From JAHFTY01 sp964584785 (GTDB taxonomy: Bacteria > Acidobacteriota > Terriglobia > 20CM-2-55-15), in the NCBI GenBank assembly GCA_964584785.1, contig CAZPBY010000016.1, forward strand, positions 49,287 through 113,286: a stretch of 64,000 nt of DNA, in the 5' to 3' direction. Under the pieces are notes generated by a model. That model ran no database searches, had not been told where the DNA came from, and worked only from the letters and a program-made list of their open reading frames with translations. A program made the translations under genes and the position numbers. This document shows, piece after piece, positions 29,501 to 36,887 of this stretch (its first letter is position 1; every line of letters starts with the position of its first letter).

Positions 29501-29892
29501 CCAACGTCTTCCTGAACAACGACCGGACGCTTTTGAATGTTGCGGCGTTCACCATGCCGAAGCCGGGACAGTTTGGTAATTTCCCTCGAAACGGCGCGCG
29601 GGGTCCCAAGTTCCGTCAGATCGACTTGATGTTGAACAAGAAGTTTCCAATCCGGGAAACAACCAACGTCGAGTTCCGTGCCGAAATATTCAATATCTTC
29701 AACTTCACGAACTTTGCCACCCCGGCTCCTTCGATCACTCCGGCTACCGACGCGGCCACGGGCAGATACGTCTCGCAGCCCGGCGATCCGCTAACGAGTT
29801 CCACCTTCGGCGTCGTGACGTCCACGGTGGAACGTGGTGTTGGCCTCGGCACGAACCGTCAAATCCAGTTCGCACTTCGTCTGAACTTCTAG
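26578..29892 (+). CDS. Oar-like TonB-dependent receptor, probable Pho-regulon member
   Basis: An approximately 1104-residue outer-membrane receptor. I place the start at the TTG at 26578 because AAGGAGGA lies five bases before it; ATG 26602 (eight codons in) and ATG 26560 are alternatives. The signal peptide is RIVALGLILSTALIAQG. A carboxypeptidase-regulatory-like domain follows (DTSGAVIPGVTVTVKNERTG), then a plug (TLPINGRQLSQLYLQAPGAQ) and a barrel ending in QIQFALRLNF with the terminal Phe. PHO-box-like repeats at 26417-26487 precede it and the pst operon lies downstream. I therefore infer uptake of phosphate or a phosphorus-containing ligand under phosphate limitation; the ligand is not visible from sequence. 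Confidence 0.92.
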   Translation: MIRHSNAVMRIVALGLILSTALIAQGDQGRIGGTVKDTSGAVIPGVTVTVKNERTGEERMAVTADRGDFMIAGLKPSTYTVTTDLSGFAATSVPELQLVVGKTVMLDLTIKPASISESVVVEAAAQALVDTTSASIGANVDLREVGTLPINGRQLSQLYLQAPGAQNTGSGTFGDIRFSGRAVEQNAVRYDGIEGSGIVDAAPGVIGGELASPFRLQSSLENVQEFRVDSNNYPAEYGTGTGGQVSVITKSGSNDFHGSLFEYVRNDRFDARNFFDRESVGGLTKSPLRLNQFGGSIGGPIVKNKAFFFGSFEAYRLRNSVNLIESAPSAVAKARAVDSIKPVIDAFHDPRAVLLAGASTNADYDIYQLLAPTIVNENAFSARIDYKLNDKHSMYARFFRDQGYNVQPQSIAGRTLSIRTFPQNGVLALQSVPSAHIVNEAKFGYNGALTRGFGKGPTINGIDTTFFTINFTGSASNAGIPGQGSSTGVSTAGGLVRLNSQANGRGAPYTPWTLSFIDNLTWMTGKHTAKFGGEVRPVRFYTDRNGGTQYTFSNLNALLSNTGASIRYVGDLSDPSVFNSGATGQREGKQEYYIAYAQDEWKITPKVSLNYGLRYEYYSPLREARNLTVQFDINNGKLLPPDHQFYQANHNFGPRVGLSYSPTSSTALRGGFGIFYGPGQTEDLLQPIESDLINTVFSGSFPIDVATVRSNFINNPTNRQFAPRAYSPDYSVPERVYQYSFSVQQELPGKLVASAAFVGSQGRNLFIRSVANRIVSVDPATGVVTREFDIPVPGSTTPLRPFAEIDYKSSGGHDNYRALQLSVVKRSNKGLTMNSQYTLGRSFGNSAGSNEAITVGNNARNVTNFDYDDGYNNFDIRHNFNTSLVYALPIGHGRTYGSNMNSGANAILGNWEVGGISNGRSGLPVNVLVTRPDIVFVDAAGVVYATAGAGRTAVINTPGGGSTRGTRRPDLLPNANVFLNNDRTLLNVAAFTMPKPGQFGNFPRNGARGPKFRQIDLMLNKKFPIRETTNVEFRAEIFNIFNFTNFATPAPSITPATDAATGRYVSQPGDPLTSSTFGVVTSTVERGVGLGTNRQIQFALRLNF

Positions 29893-29898
29893 AACCTC

Positions 29899-29922
29899 GG
29901 CGCGGGCAAAAAAGCCCGCGCC
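29899..29922 (+). terminator. GC hairpin after the TonB receptor
   Basis: A perfect 9-bp stem (GGCGCGGGC / GCCCGCGCC) encloses six A residues and starts seven bases after the receptor stop. There is no T-run on the plus strand, so efficient intrinsic termination is uncertain. Confidence 0.6.
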
Positions 29923-30052
29923 TCCTCTCTAACCGGCGCAAAGTTTTTTCATTCCGGCCCGACTCAAACGGAGCGCGAATAAAGACGCTGCCGACTAATT
30001 GTGTTAAGCTAACGAATCCCGTTTCGACCTTCGTGATGAATGGAGGCCTTGC

Positions 30053-30520
30053 CTGAAAAGGAAAGTTCTGTTTCTGTGCGAATCGAACAGTGTGTACGCG
30101 CCGATGGCTCAGGCGCTGCTTCACCGAATTGATTCGGAACACTTCGAAGCGATAAGCGCCGGCGCATCGCATGCCGAGCCGCACCGTATGACAGTTGAAG
30201 TCATGAACGAAATCGGCCTCGAACTGGACGACCGGCCCGGCCGGGTTGTTGAAGAGCTGGCTGCTGAAGCATTCGACTACGTCATCACGCTCGACGAGGG
30301 TACGGCTTCTTTGAGTCGTCACTTTCCTCAAGCGGAAGCCATTCACTGGAAGTTCGATAATCCGCTTGAACTCGACACTGCGGAAAAGCAAGTGCGTGCG
30401 TTCCGCGCAGTTCGCGACCAGATCGCTCAACGGCTGCGACTCTTCGTGATCGTCGAGACCCGGTCGCGTTCGATTTCCGCGCCGGCGTATTCGCGGATGG
30501 CTGCGGGGAGCGGCCGATAG
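30053..30520 (+). CDS. low-molecular-weight phosphatase/arsenate-reductase-like protein with altered P-loop
   Basis: The frame encodes KRKVLFLCESNSVYAPMAQA, plainly the N-terminal P-loop region of the LMW tyrosine phosphatase/ArsC fold (normally C-x5-R-S followed by P-M/A). Here the loop is C-E-S-N-S-V-Y-A. The catalytic Arg is Tyr and the following Ser is Ala, so classical phosphatase chemistry is doubtful. The only in-frame upstream starts before the P-loop are CTG codons. CTG 30053 stands six bases after GGAGG, so a CTG start is proposed; GTG 30092 would remove the active-site loop. Later conserved elements (ISAGASHAEPHRM, FDYVITLDEG) are present. About 155 residues, cytoplasmic. It lies between the TonB receptor and a multihaem cytochrome. 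Confidence 0.75.
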   Translation: MKRKVLFLCESNSVYAPMAQALLHRIDSEHFEAISAGASHAEPHRMTVEVMNEIGLELDDRPGRVVEELAAEAFDYVITLDEGTASLSRHFPQAEAIHWKFDNPLELDTAEKQVRAFRAVRDQIAQRLRLFVIVETRSRSISAPAYSRMAAGSGR

Positions 30521-30534
30521 CGGACGCTACAACC

Positions 30535-31788
30535 CTATTGGGGATTCACGCCCAAGGTCTTGAGGATGTCAGGCTTCTCTTCGCTGACAGCCAGCAGTTC
30601 GTGGCACGCGGCGCAATCCTGCGTGATCGCCTTTCCGGAGTCGCTCTTGTGACTCTCGTCGTGGCATCGAAAACAGCCGGGGAATTGCTCGTGGCCCAGG
30701 TTGTTGGGATAGGAGCCCCACGAAATCTTCATGGATGGGTAAATATTGCGATCGTAGATTGCCTTCACTCCCGGCGGCAACTGTTCCAACGGTTTTTTTC
30801 CTGTCAATGCCAGCACGGCATCGCGCTTCACAAAAGGGACGGACCGATCAATTAGTCCGGATTCCAGCGCCGCGTCGACCGCGGGGGCGGGCATATCAAA
30901 GGTGTGCGTCGGGCGATTGTGACAGTCGATGCAATCCATCTTGCGGCGATCACCGATAGCATCACCGGTCTTGTACGTTGTGCCGTTTGAAGAGACCCAT
31001 GGGATCTGCTGCCGCTCGCTATCCGTCGCGATGTATTCAATATCCCTGCCGACATGCACTTTGTGAATCTTCGTTCCGACGTGTAAAAGAAGAACCGTGT
31101 CCTTCTCGGTATTGCGTTCGTCCTCATCGTACCGGCGAATCACCTTCAACTTGTCGCCGCTCATTTTCGCCGGCCAATGACACTGTTCGCAGGTGTCGCG
31201 CGAGGGGCGGAGCCGATCGGTCGCTGCGGGAATTGGGCGGCGATAAGTATTGAACGTCAGTGCATACATCTGTCGCAGTCCCGACAGCTTGTAGTGCACA
31301 AACCATGCGGCGCCCGGTCCAATGTGGCAATGAACGCACTCGACGCGCGAATGGGGTGAGTTCTGGTATGCCGTGTACTGCGGAATCATCACGGAGTGGC
31401 AGACGGTACCGCAGAACTGATTCGAGTCCATGTATTGCACGCTCGAATACGTGCCCGCCGACACGATCGCCACGTTGATCACCGTCAGCAGTGAAACGAT
31501 ACCGAAGAGCCGCATTGCGGCCGGTCCCCTCAATTCCATTCTCGGGACGTTCGTCAGTCCGCCTTTTTTTCGGGAGCAGCGCCAAATGCCCAGAGGAATC
31601 AAAATCAAACCGAACACGAAGAATGCGGGGAAAACGAGAAAGACAATAATCCCGTAATAGGGATTCGCGAAGCCTTGAAAAGCAAACGTCAGGAAAACTA
31701 CCGCCGACGTTGTGGTGATAATCGCACCAAGACTCGAGAGCCAGTCACAAAGCAGATACGAAATGAACGACTGAAAGACGCCGCGCAT
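30535..31788 (-). CDS. membrane-anchored hexahaem c-type cytochrome, NapC/NirT-like
   Basis: A 417-residue protein with three N-terminal membrane segments (about 18-38, 45-70 and 92-112) and a periplasmic part. That part carries six haem-attachment sites: CGTVCH (126-131, with one extra residue between the cysteines), CVHCH (151), CEQCH (200), CIDCH (286), CFRCH (372) and CAACH (392). The first two sites and the SVMIPQYTAYQNSPH stretch resemble NapC/NrfH-type quinol dehydrogenases. I infer quinol oxidation and electron delivery to a periplasmic acceptor. No terminal reductase is encoded next to it. It is convergent with the phosphatase-like gene. Confidence 0.9.
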   Translation of the reverse strand: MRGVFQSFISYLLCDWLSSLGAIITTTSAVVFLTFAFQGFANPYYGIIVFLVFPAFFVFGLILIPLGIWRCSRKKGGLTNVPRMELRGPAAMRLFGIVSLLTVINVAIVSAGTYSSVQYMDSNQFCGTVCHSVMIPQYTAYQNSPHSRVECVHCHIGPGAAWFVHYKLSGLRQMYALTFNTYRRPIPAATDRLRPSRDTCEQCHWPAKMSGDKLKVIRRYDEDERNTEKDTVLLLHVGTKIHKVHVGRDIEYIATDSERQQIPWVSSNGTTYKTGDAIGDRRKMDCIDCHNRPTHTFDMPAPAVDAALESGLIDRSVPFVKRDAVLALTGKKPLEQLPPGVKAIYDRNIYPSMKISWGSYPNNLGHEQFPGCFRCHDESHKSDSGKAITQDCAACHELLAVSEEKPDILKTLGVNPQ

Positions 31789-31858
31789 GAGATTTCGCAG
31801 AATACCTCGCTGCAGAGTCCTTTGCCAGCGCAGTTAGAGTTGGAGATGGGACTTGAGG

Positions 31859-32557
31859 TTACTCGGCTGCCATCGCGAATCGATATCCCACACCGTGGAC
31901 GGTCTGCACATACTTTGGATCCTGCGGTTGTGGTTCGATCTTTTCCCGAACGCGGCGGATATACACGTCGACGCTTCGTTGCGTGACGCTGCGATCATTG
32001 CCCCAGACACGATCGAGCAGTTGATCGCGCGAAAACACCATGCCCGGGTGTGACGCCAATTGATGCAACAGCCTGAATTCGAGCGCGCTGAGTTCGACTT
32101 CGCGGCCGGCAATGGCAACGCTGTGGGCGGATGGATCGATCAGAAGGTTTCCACGTTGAATCGTCGCCCGATTCACGGTGACAGGCTCATGACGGCGAAG
32201 CAGTGCGCGCACTCGAGCGATCAACTCGCGCATGCTGAACGGCTTGGTAACGTAATCGTCGGCGCCGATCTCCAGACCAACGACACGATCCGCTTCCTCG
32301 CCGCGTGCAGTCAGCATGAGAATGGGGATCGCTGCGTATTTGTCGTGACGGCGAAGCTGGCGGCACACTTCCAAACCGTCCATGCCGGGTAACATCAGAT
32401 CCAGCATGACGAGATCCGGCGCGTCGCGACGGATTTCGGCGAGGGCAAGACTGCCATCCGTCGTGTAGGCGACTTTGAATCCTTCTTTCTCGAGGTTGTA
32501 TTTGAGAAGCTTGATCAAATCCTGCTCGTCTTCGACGATCAAAATTTTCTTAAACAT
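31859..32557 (-). CDS. phoB: PhoB-like response regulator (OmpR family), orphan
   Basis: A 232-residue regulator with a receiver domain and an OmpR-type winged helix. The receiver shows ED acidic residues at 10-11, phospho-acceptor D53 in MLDLMLPGMDG, and TKPFS with Lys near 105. The winged helix has ALEFRLLHQLASHPG and DVYIRRVREKIE. Its KILIVEDEQDLIKLLKYNLE start closely resembles PhoB. No histidine kinase is adjacent. It is divergent from pstS and shares with it an intergenic region holding two PHO-like repeat clusters, one starting 36 bases from its own start, which suggests autoregulation. A second PhoB-like gene with its kinase lies 5 kb away, so which one is the true PhoB is unresolved. 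Confidence 0.88.
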   Translation of the reverse strand: MFKKILIVEDEQDLIKLLKYNLEKEGFKVAYTTDGSLALAEIRRDAPDLVMLDLMLPGMDGLEVCRQLRRHDKYAAIPILMLTARGEEADRVVGLEIGADDYVTKPFSMRELIARVRALLRRHEPVTVNRATIQRGNLLIDPSAHSVAIAGREVELSALEFRLLHQLASHPGMVFSRDQLLDRVWGNDRSVTQRSVDVYIRRVREKIEPQPQDPKYVQTVHGVGYRFAMAAE

Positions 32558-32592
32558 GCATGTTCATCATTGCCATGGCTGTTACCAAAAAA

Positions 32593-32621
32593 TTGTGACA
32601 ACTCCGTGAAATGTTTATCAC
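32593..32621. promoter_or_regulatory. PHO-box-like tandem repeat, phoB-proximal
   Basis: TTGTGAC, CCGTGAA and TTATCAC follow at an 11-base period with four-base spacers. The cluster lies in the divergent region between the orphan regulator (start 32557) and pstS (start 32697), and could serve both. Confidence 0.6.
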
Positions 32622-32645
32622 TCCGCCAATGTCTGCAATGCGAAT

Positions 32646-32674
32646 AGTTCACCGGCAGTTCACCTATCCGTAAC
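32646..32674 (+). promoter_or_regulatory. PHO-box-like tandem repeat, pstS-proximal
   Basis: AGTTCAC, AGTTCAC and CCGTAAC stand at an 11-base period with four-base spacers. The first two units are identical. The cluster ends 22 bases before the pstS ATG. Confidence 0.62.
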
Positions 32675-32696
32675 ATTCGTGAGATATCCTCCCCCT

Positions 32697-33560
32697 ATGA
32701 AGAAACTGGGCTGGTGGTTGTGCGTGACCTCACTCGCGGTTATCGCGGGATGCGCAAAGCCCCCGGACCAGCAACGCAACGGACAGACTCAGTCCATTAC
32801 CGTAAAAGGGTCCGATACGATGGTGCAACTCGGACAGCGTTGGGCTGAGGTCTTTATGAAGGGGCATCCTGCAGTGACTATCCAGGTCACAGGCGGTGGC
32901 AGTGGTACCGGGATTGCCGCTTTGATCAACGGGTCAACGCAGATTTGCCAGTCCTCCCGTCCGATGAAAGAGGAGGAAAAGGTTTCCGTTAAACAGCAGC
33001 GAAATACCGACGTCATGGAAATACCCGTCGCGTTGGACGCTTTGTCGGTCTATCTCAACAAGCGGAATCCGGTAGATCGATTGACGATGGATCAGATTCG
33101 CCGGATATATCGAGGTGAGATCACAAACTGGAAGGATGTTGGTGGATCGAACGCATCGATTGTGCTCTATGGCCGCGAGAACAGCTCTGGAACTTATGTT
33201 TTCTTTAAGGAGCATGTCCTCGCCAATGCAGACTTTCCGGAAAAGTATCAATCGCTTCCCGGCACCGCTGCCGTCACGAACGCGGTAGCCAAGGACATTT
33301 CGGGAGTTGGTTACGGCGGAATTGGCTATGCAACCGATATCAAGACCGTTCCGATCGCACGGGACGAAGCGTCTCCCGCGATTGCTCCTTCCATGGAAAA
33401 TGTTTACAGCAATGCATACCCTCTGAGTAGATCGCTGTTTTGGTATACGGCTGGCCAGCCTTCCGGTGTCGCGAAGGAATTTCAAGAGTGGGTCCTGTCT
33501 CCCGGAGGGCAGGACATTGTTACTGAGGCCGGCTATTACCCGTTGAAACCATCAAACTAA
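32697..33560 (+). CDS. pstS: phosphate ABC transporter substrate-binding lipoprotein PstS
   Basis: A 287-residue lipoprotein. The signal ends in the lipobox VIAGC, so Cys should be acylated and the protein anchored in the periplasm. The mature part has the phosphate-binding-protein pattern. ITVKGSDTMVQLGQRW supplies the first phosphate loop, VTGGGSGTGIAALINGS the second, and GRENSSGTYVFFKEHV the third. The ATG at 32697 is taken because the signal peptide begins there (MKKLGWWLCV). It is the first gene of pstSCAB-phoU-phoB-phoR, with PHO-like repeats directly upstream. It delivers inorganic phosphate to PstCA. Confidence 0.96.
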   Translation: MKKLGWWLCVTSLAVIAGCAKPPDQQRNGQTQSITVKGSDTMVQLGQRWAEVFMKGHPAVTIQVTGGGSGTGIAALINGSTQICQSSRPMKEEEKVSVKQQRNTDVMEIPVALDALSVYLNKRNPVDRLTMDQIRRIYRGEITNWKDVGGSNASIVLYGRENSSGTYVFFKEHVLANADFPEKYQSLPGTAAVTNAVAKDISGVGYGGIGYATDIKTVPIARDEASPAIAPSMENVYSNAYPLSRSLFWYTAGQPSGVAKEFQEWVLSPGGQDIVTEAGYYPLKPSN

Positions 33561-33567
33561 GGATTTC

Positions 33568-34551
33568 ATGAAGATTGATCCCATCGCCGACGGCGGTGCT
33601 TCGGCCGTTTCGGAACAACGAATGTCTGCAAGGCCTCCGGCCACATTCCGATGGCGCCGGTTCTTCGATATGGTTGCAGAGCGATTAATTTTTGCCGTCG
33701 CCTTCCTTGCAATTGCCATCATCTTTTTAATTTTCATTTACGTCGCTCGGGAAGCGATGCCGCTCGTTTTCCGTTCCGCGGAAGGCGTGTCGCTGGCTTC
33801 GCCATTCAAGTCGCCCGTCTCCTGGCAGCCGGTTTCCGCAGTTCCCAAATACAACGTGCTGCCTTTGCTCCTGGGAACTTTCAAAGTAACGCTGATCGCG
33901 TTGTTGATCGCGACACCGCTGGCCCTGGCGGCCGCGCTGTACACATCCGAATTTGCTCCAGGATTCACACGGGAACTGATCAAGCCCGTGATCGAGCTGC
34001 TCGCTGGTATTCCATCCGTAGTGATCGGATTCTTCGTGTTGATCGTTCTTGCGTCATGGTTACAGGCGGCGTTCGGATTCCAATACCGGCTGAATGCGCT
34101 AACCGCGGGGATCGGCCTTTCGCTGGCGATTATCCCCATCATTTACACGATCACGGAAGATGCGATGACTGCGGTGCCGCGACACTTTCGCGAAGCGTCA
34201 CTCGCTCTCGGAGCATCCAAGACTCAAACGGCTTTCCGCGTTGTGATGCCTGCCGCCATGCCCGGCATTGCCGCTGCGATAGTCCTCGGATTTGGGCGGG
34301 CGATCGGCGAAACGATGATCGTGCTGATGGTGTCCGGCAACGCCGCCGTTCTATCTCTGGACCCGGCCATGCCAGCCCGAACACTGTCGGCGACGATCGC
34401 CGCGGAGCTGGGTGAGGTGGTTTTCGGAAGCGGACATTATCGAATACTGTTCTTCATCGGAACGCTGCTGTTCGTGATCACCTCTATATTGAATTGGGCC
34501 GGCGACCGATTGAAACGAAGCCTTCGTCTGAGGCTCTTTGGTTCCGCATGA
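33568..34551 (+). CDS. pstC: phosphate ABC transporter permease PstC
   Basis: A 327-residue inner-membrane permease with a short hydrophilic N-terminus of about 35 residues and six membrane segments. The ABC coupling motif EASLALGASKTQTAFRVVMP lies near residue 210, followed by GFGRAIGETMIVLMVSGNAA. ELLAGIPSVVIGFFVL near 143 is typical of PstC. It begins seven bases after pstS behind AAGGA and overlaps pstA by four bases (ATGA), so translation is coupled. With PstA it forms the phosphate channel. Confidence 0.95.
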   Translation: MKIDPIADGGASAVSEQRMSARPPATFRWRRFFDMVAERLIFAVAFLAIAIIFLIFIYVAREAMPLVFRSAEGVSLASPFKSPVSWQPVSAVPKYNVLPLLLGTFKVTLIALLIATPLALAAALYTSEFAPGFTRELIKPVIELLAGIPSVVIGFFVLIVLASWLQAAFGFQYRLNALTAGIGLSLAIIPIIYTITEDAMTAVPRHFREASLALGASKTQTAFRVVMPAAMPGIAAAIVLGFGRAIGETMIVLMVSGNAAVLSLDPAMPARTLSATIAAELGEVVFGSGHYRILFFIGTLLFVITSILNWAGDRLKRSLRLRLFGSA

Positions 34552-35441
34552 GTAAGACCGTGGATCGAACTTTCGTTACGCTCACTCTCGCGGCGACGCT
34601 GTTGATCATCGTTATGGTTGCGATTGTGATCGGCGATATTCTCGTTCGCGGCAAGGACCGAATCAGCTGGGAATTCATCAGCGCGCCACCGGACAAAGGT
34701 ATGACTGCCGGTGGAATCTTCCCTGCGATCTTTGGAACGATGCTTCTCGTGATGCTCATGTCCGTGGCTGCCGTCCCCTTTGGCGTGCTCGTTGCCATCT
34801 ATTTCGCCGAGTACGCCCGAGCCGAGTCGCGGTTATATCGGTGGACCCGCATGGCAGTGAACAATCTTGCCGGCGTTCCGTCGATCGTGTTCGGATTATT
34901 TGGATTGGGCTTTTTCATTCAGACGATCGGCCGCGGCATCGATCGTGGTTTTTATGGCGGTCAGCCGGTCTACGGACAGCCCTCGATTCTCTGGGCTTCG
35001 ATGACGATGGCGGTTCTCACGCTGCCCGTGGTTATCATTACTGTTGAAGAGACGATGCGCGCCGTTCCTCGAGAGTATCGCGAGGCTTCGCTTGCCGTGG
35101 GCGCAACCCGCCTGCAAACGATCACTCGCGTCATTCTCCCGCAGTCATGGTCGGGCGTGATGACGGGAACCATTCTCGCGGTGAGCCGGGGCGCCGGTGA
35201 AGTCGCGCCGGTATTATTTACGGGGGCCGCCTATTTTCTTCCGCAACTTCCCACGCGTCTCAATCATCAGTTTATGCAGCTGGGGTATCACATCTGGGTG
35301 CTGACGACGCAATCGCCGGACGTCGAAGCGACGAAGCCCATTCTCTACTCGACGGTGCTGGTGCTGCTCGTTCTGACCTTTCTTCTCAATATCACAGCAA
35401 TCCTGATCAGGAACCGGATGCGGCGATGGGCGATGCGATAA
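34548..35441 (+). CDS. pstA: phosphate ABC transporter permease PstA
   Basis: A 297-residue permease partner of PstC. The start at 34548 overlaps the pstC stop in an ATGA junction. A longer frame upstream exists but lies within pstC. It contains VNNLAGVPSIVFGLFGLGFF near 103, the coupling loop REYREASLAVGATRLQTITR near 185, and VSRGAGEVAPVLFTGAAYF. Six membrane segments are visible. It overlaps pstB by 16 bases. Confidence 0.95.
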   Translation: MSKTVDRTFVTLTLAATLLIIVMVAIVIGDILVRGKDRISWEFISAPPDKGMTAGGIFPAIFGTMLLVMLMSVAAVPFGVLVAIYFAEYARAESRLYRWTRMAVNNLAGVPSIVFGLFGLGFFIQTIGRGIDRGFYGGQPVYGQPSILWASMTMAVLTLPVVIITVEETMRAVPREYREASLAVGATRLQTITRVILPQSWSGVMTGTILAVSRGAGEVAPVLFTGAAYFLPQLPTRLNHQFMQLGYHIWVLTTQSPDVEATKPILYSTVLVLLVLTFLLNITAILIRNRMRRWAMR

Positions 35442-36190
35442 AAATCGGCGTCCACGGTGTCGACTTCTTTTACGGACCGAACAAAGCGCTGCAAAACGTC
35501 ACCGTTCAGATTCGCGACCGATTCGTCACGGCGCTGATCGGGCCGTCGGGATGCGGAAAATCCACGTTTCTGCGGTCGCTGAATCGAATGAACGATCTCA
35601 TCCCAGGTACCCGGCTTGTCGGGCGGGTGGAACTGGACGGCGTCGACGTTTACTCCTCGGCGATGGATGTCATACAGCTTCGCCGCCGCGTCGGGATGAT
35701 CTTTCAGAAATCAAACCCGTTTCCAATGTCGATCTACGAAAACGTTGCCTACGGTCCGCGGGTCAATGCCATTACAAGAAAGCGCGCGGACCTGGATGAA
35801 ATCGTCGAACGCACCCTGCGGGAGGCGGCGCTGTGGGACGAGGTGAAAGACCGTCTTGGACGCTCGGCGATGTCGTTATCCGGCGGCCAGCAGCAACGGC
35901 TTTGCATTGCCCGCGCCCTCGCGGTTTCGCCGGAGGTCATCCTGATGGATGAGCCGGCATCCGCTCTGGATCCCATTTCAACCGCAAAAATCGAGGAGTT
36001 GATTTACGACCTGAAGCGCGACTATTCCATCGTGATCGTCACACACAACATGCAGCAGGCCGCTCGTGTTTCGGACGAAACCGGATTCTTTCTCAACGGG
36101 CGTTTGATAGAGTTCAGTGGCACGAAGAAACTTTTTACAGCGCCGATTAAGCGGGAAACCGAAGACTATATTACGGGAAGATTCGGGTAG
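35426..36190 (+). CDS. pstB: phosphate ABC transporter ATP-binding protein PstB
   Basis: A 254-residue ATPase with Walker A GPSGCGKST (near 36), Q-loop MIFQKSNPFPMSIYENVAYG, signature LSGGQQQRLCIARAL, Walker B VILMDEPASALD and switch His in VTHNMQQAARVSDETGFF. Length and motifs are those of PstB. It drives phosphate import by PstCA from the cytoplasmic side and, with PhoU, also relays phosphate status to PhoR. Its start lies inside the end of pstA; phoU follows after ten bases. Confidence 0.97.
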   Translation: MGDAIKIGVHGVDFFYGPNKALQNVTVQIRDRFVTALIGPSGCGKSTFLRSLNRMNDLIPGTRLVGRVELDGVDVYSSAMDVIQLRRRVGMIFQKSNPFPMSIYENVAYGPRVNAITRKRADLDEIVERTLREAALWDEVKDRLGRSAMSLSGGQQQRLCIARALAVSPEVILMDEPASALDPISTAKIEELIYDLKRDYSIVIVTHNMQQAARVSDETGFFLNGRLIEFSGTKKLFTAPIKRETEDYITGRFG

Positions 36191-36200
36191 GTGATTGCAT

Positions 36201-36887
36201 ATGGTTGAGCGAGAACATACGAGCAAACACTACGAACAGCAGTTAAGGTTTTTGAAAGACAAGCTGCTGTTGATGAGCCACCAGGCCGAGCAAATGGTGT
36301 CCGACTCGATCCGCGCGCTCGTGGAGCGGCGGCCGACTCTCGCTGAAGAAGTCATCCTGCGTGATGACACGCTCGACGGCCTCGAAGTAGAGATCGACAC
36401 GCTGTGTTACGAGATTCTCGCGCTCGAGCAGCCCGTTGCCCGCGACTTGCGTTTCATCGCGACCGCTCTCAAGATCGTGCGCGACATCGAACGCATCGGG
36501 GACATTGCCGTCAATATCGCCGAACGTGCGCGCGAATTGATTCAGGAGCCTGAATTGAAGCGGCTGATCGCTCTGCCGATAATGACAGATGCCACGCAGC
36601 AGATGTTCAAGGAAAGCCTGGACGCTTTCGTCAATGAGGACCCGGAACTCGCCGAAAAGGTCATCGAACACGATCGCGCGATCGACGATTTGTTTCAGCA
36701 GATCTTCCGCGAGCTGCTCACCTACATGATTGAAGATACCCGGAACATTTCGCGCGCCATCAAACTGATCTTCATCGCCAAGCACCTCGAGCGAGTGGGC
36801 GATCATTCTTCGAACGTCGCGGAAATGGTTGTTTTCATGGTTCGGGGACAGGATATCCGGCATGGAACGCGTTCTGATCGTGGATGA
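36201..36887 (+). CDS. phoU: phosphate signalling protein PhoU (copy 1)
   Basis: A 228-residue all-helical protein with the two repeated three-helix PhoU units. The metal-binding motif appears as DIERIGDIAVNIAERA near 93 and HLERVGDHSSNVAEMV near 198. The ATG at 36201 has AGGTGA upstream; a TTG six bases earlier is possible. PhoU lies between PstB and PhoR in signal transfer and prevents excess phosphate uptake. Its 3' end overlaps the phoB start by 26 bases. A second PhoU gene at 49071-49754 is about as long and very similar. Confidence 0.95.
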   Translation: MVEREHTSKHYEQQLRFLKDKLLLMSHQAEQMVSDSIRALVERRPTLAEEVILRDDTLDGLEVEIDTLCYEILALEQPVARDLRFIATALKIVRDIERIGDIAVNIAERARELIQEPELKRLIALPIMTDATQQMFKESLDAFVNEDPELAEKVIEHDRAIDDLFQQIFRELLTYMIEDTRNISRAIKLIFIAKHLERVGDHSSNVAEMVVFMVRGQDIRHGTRSDRG

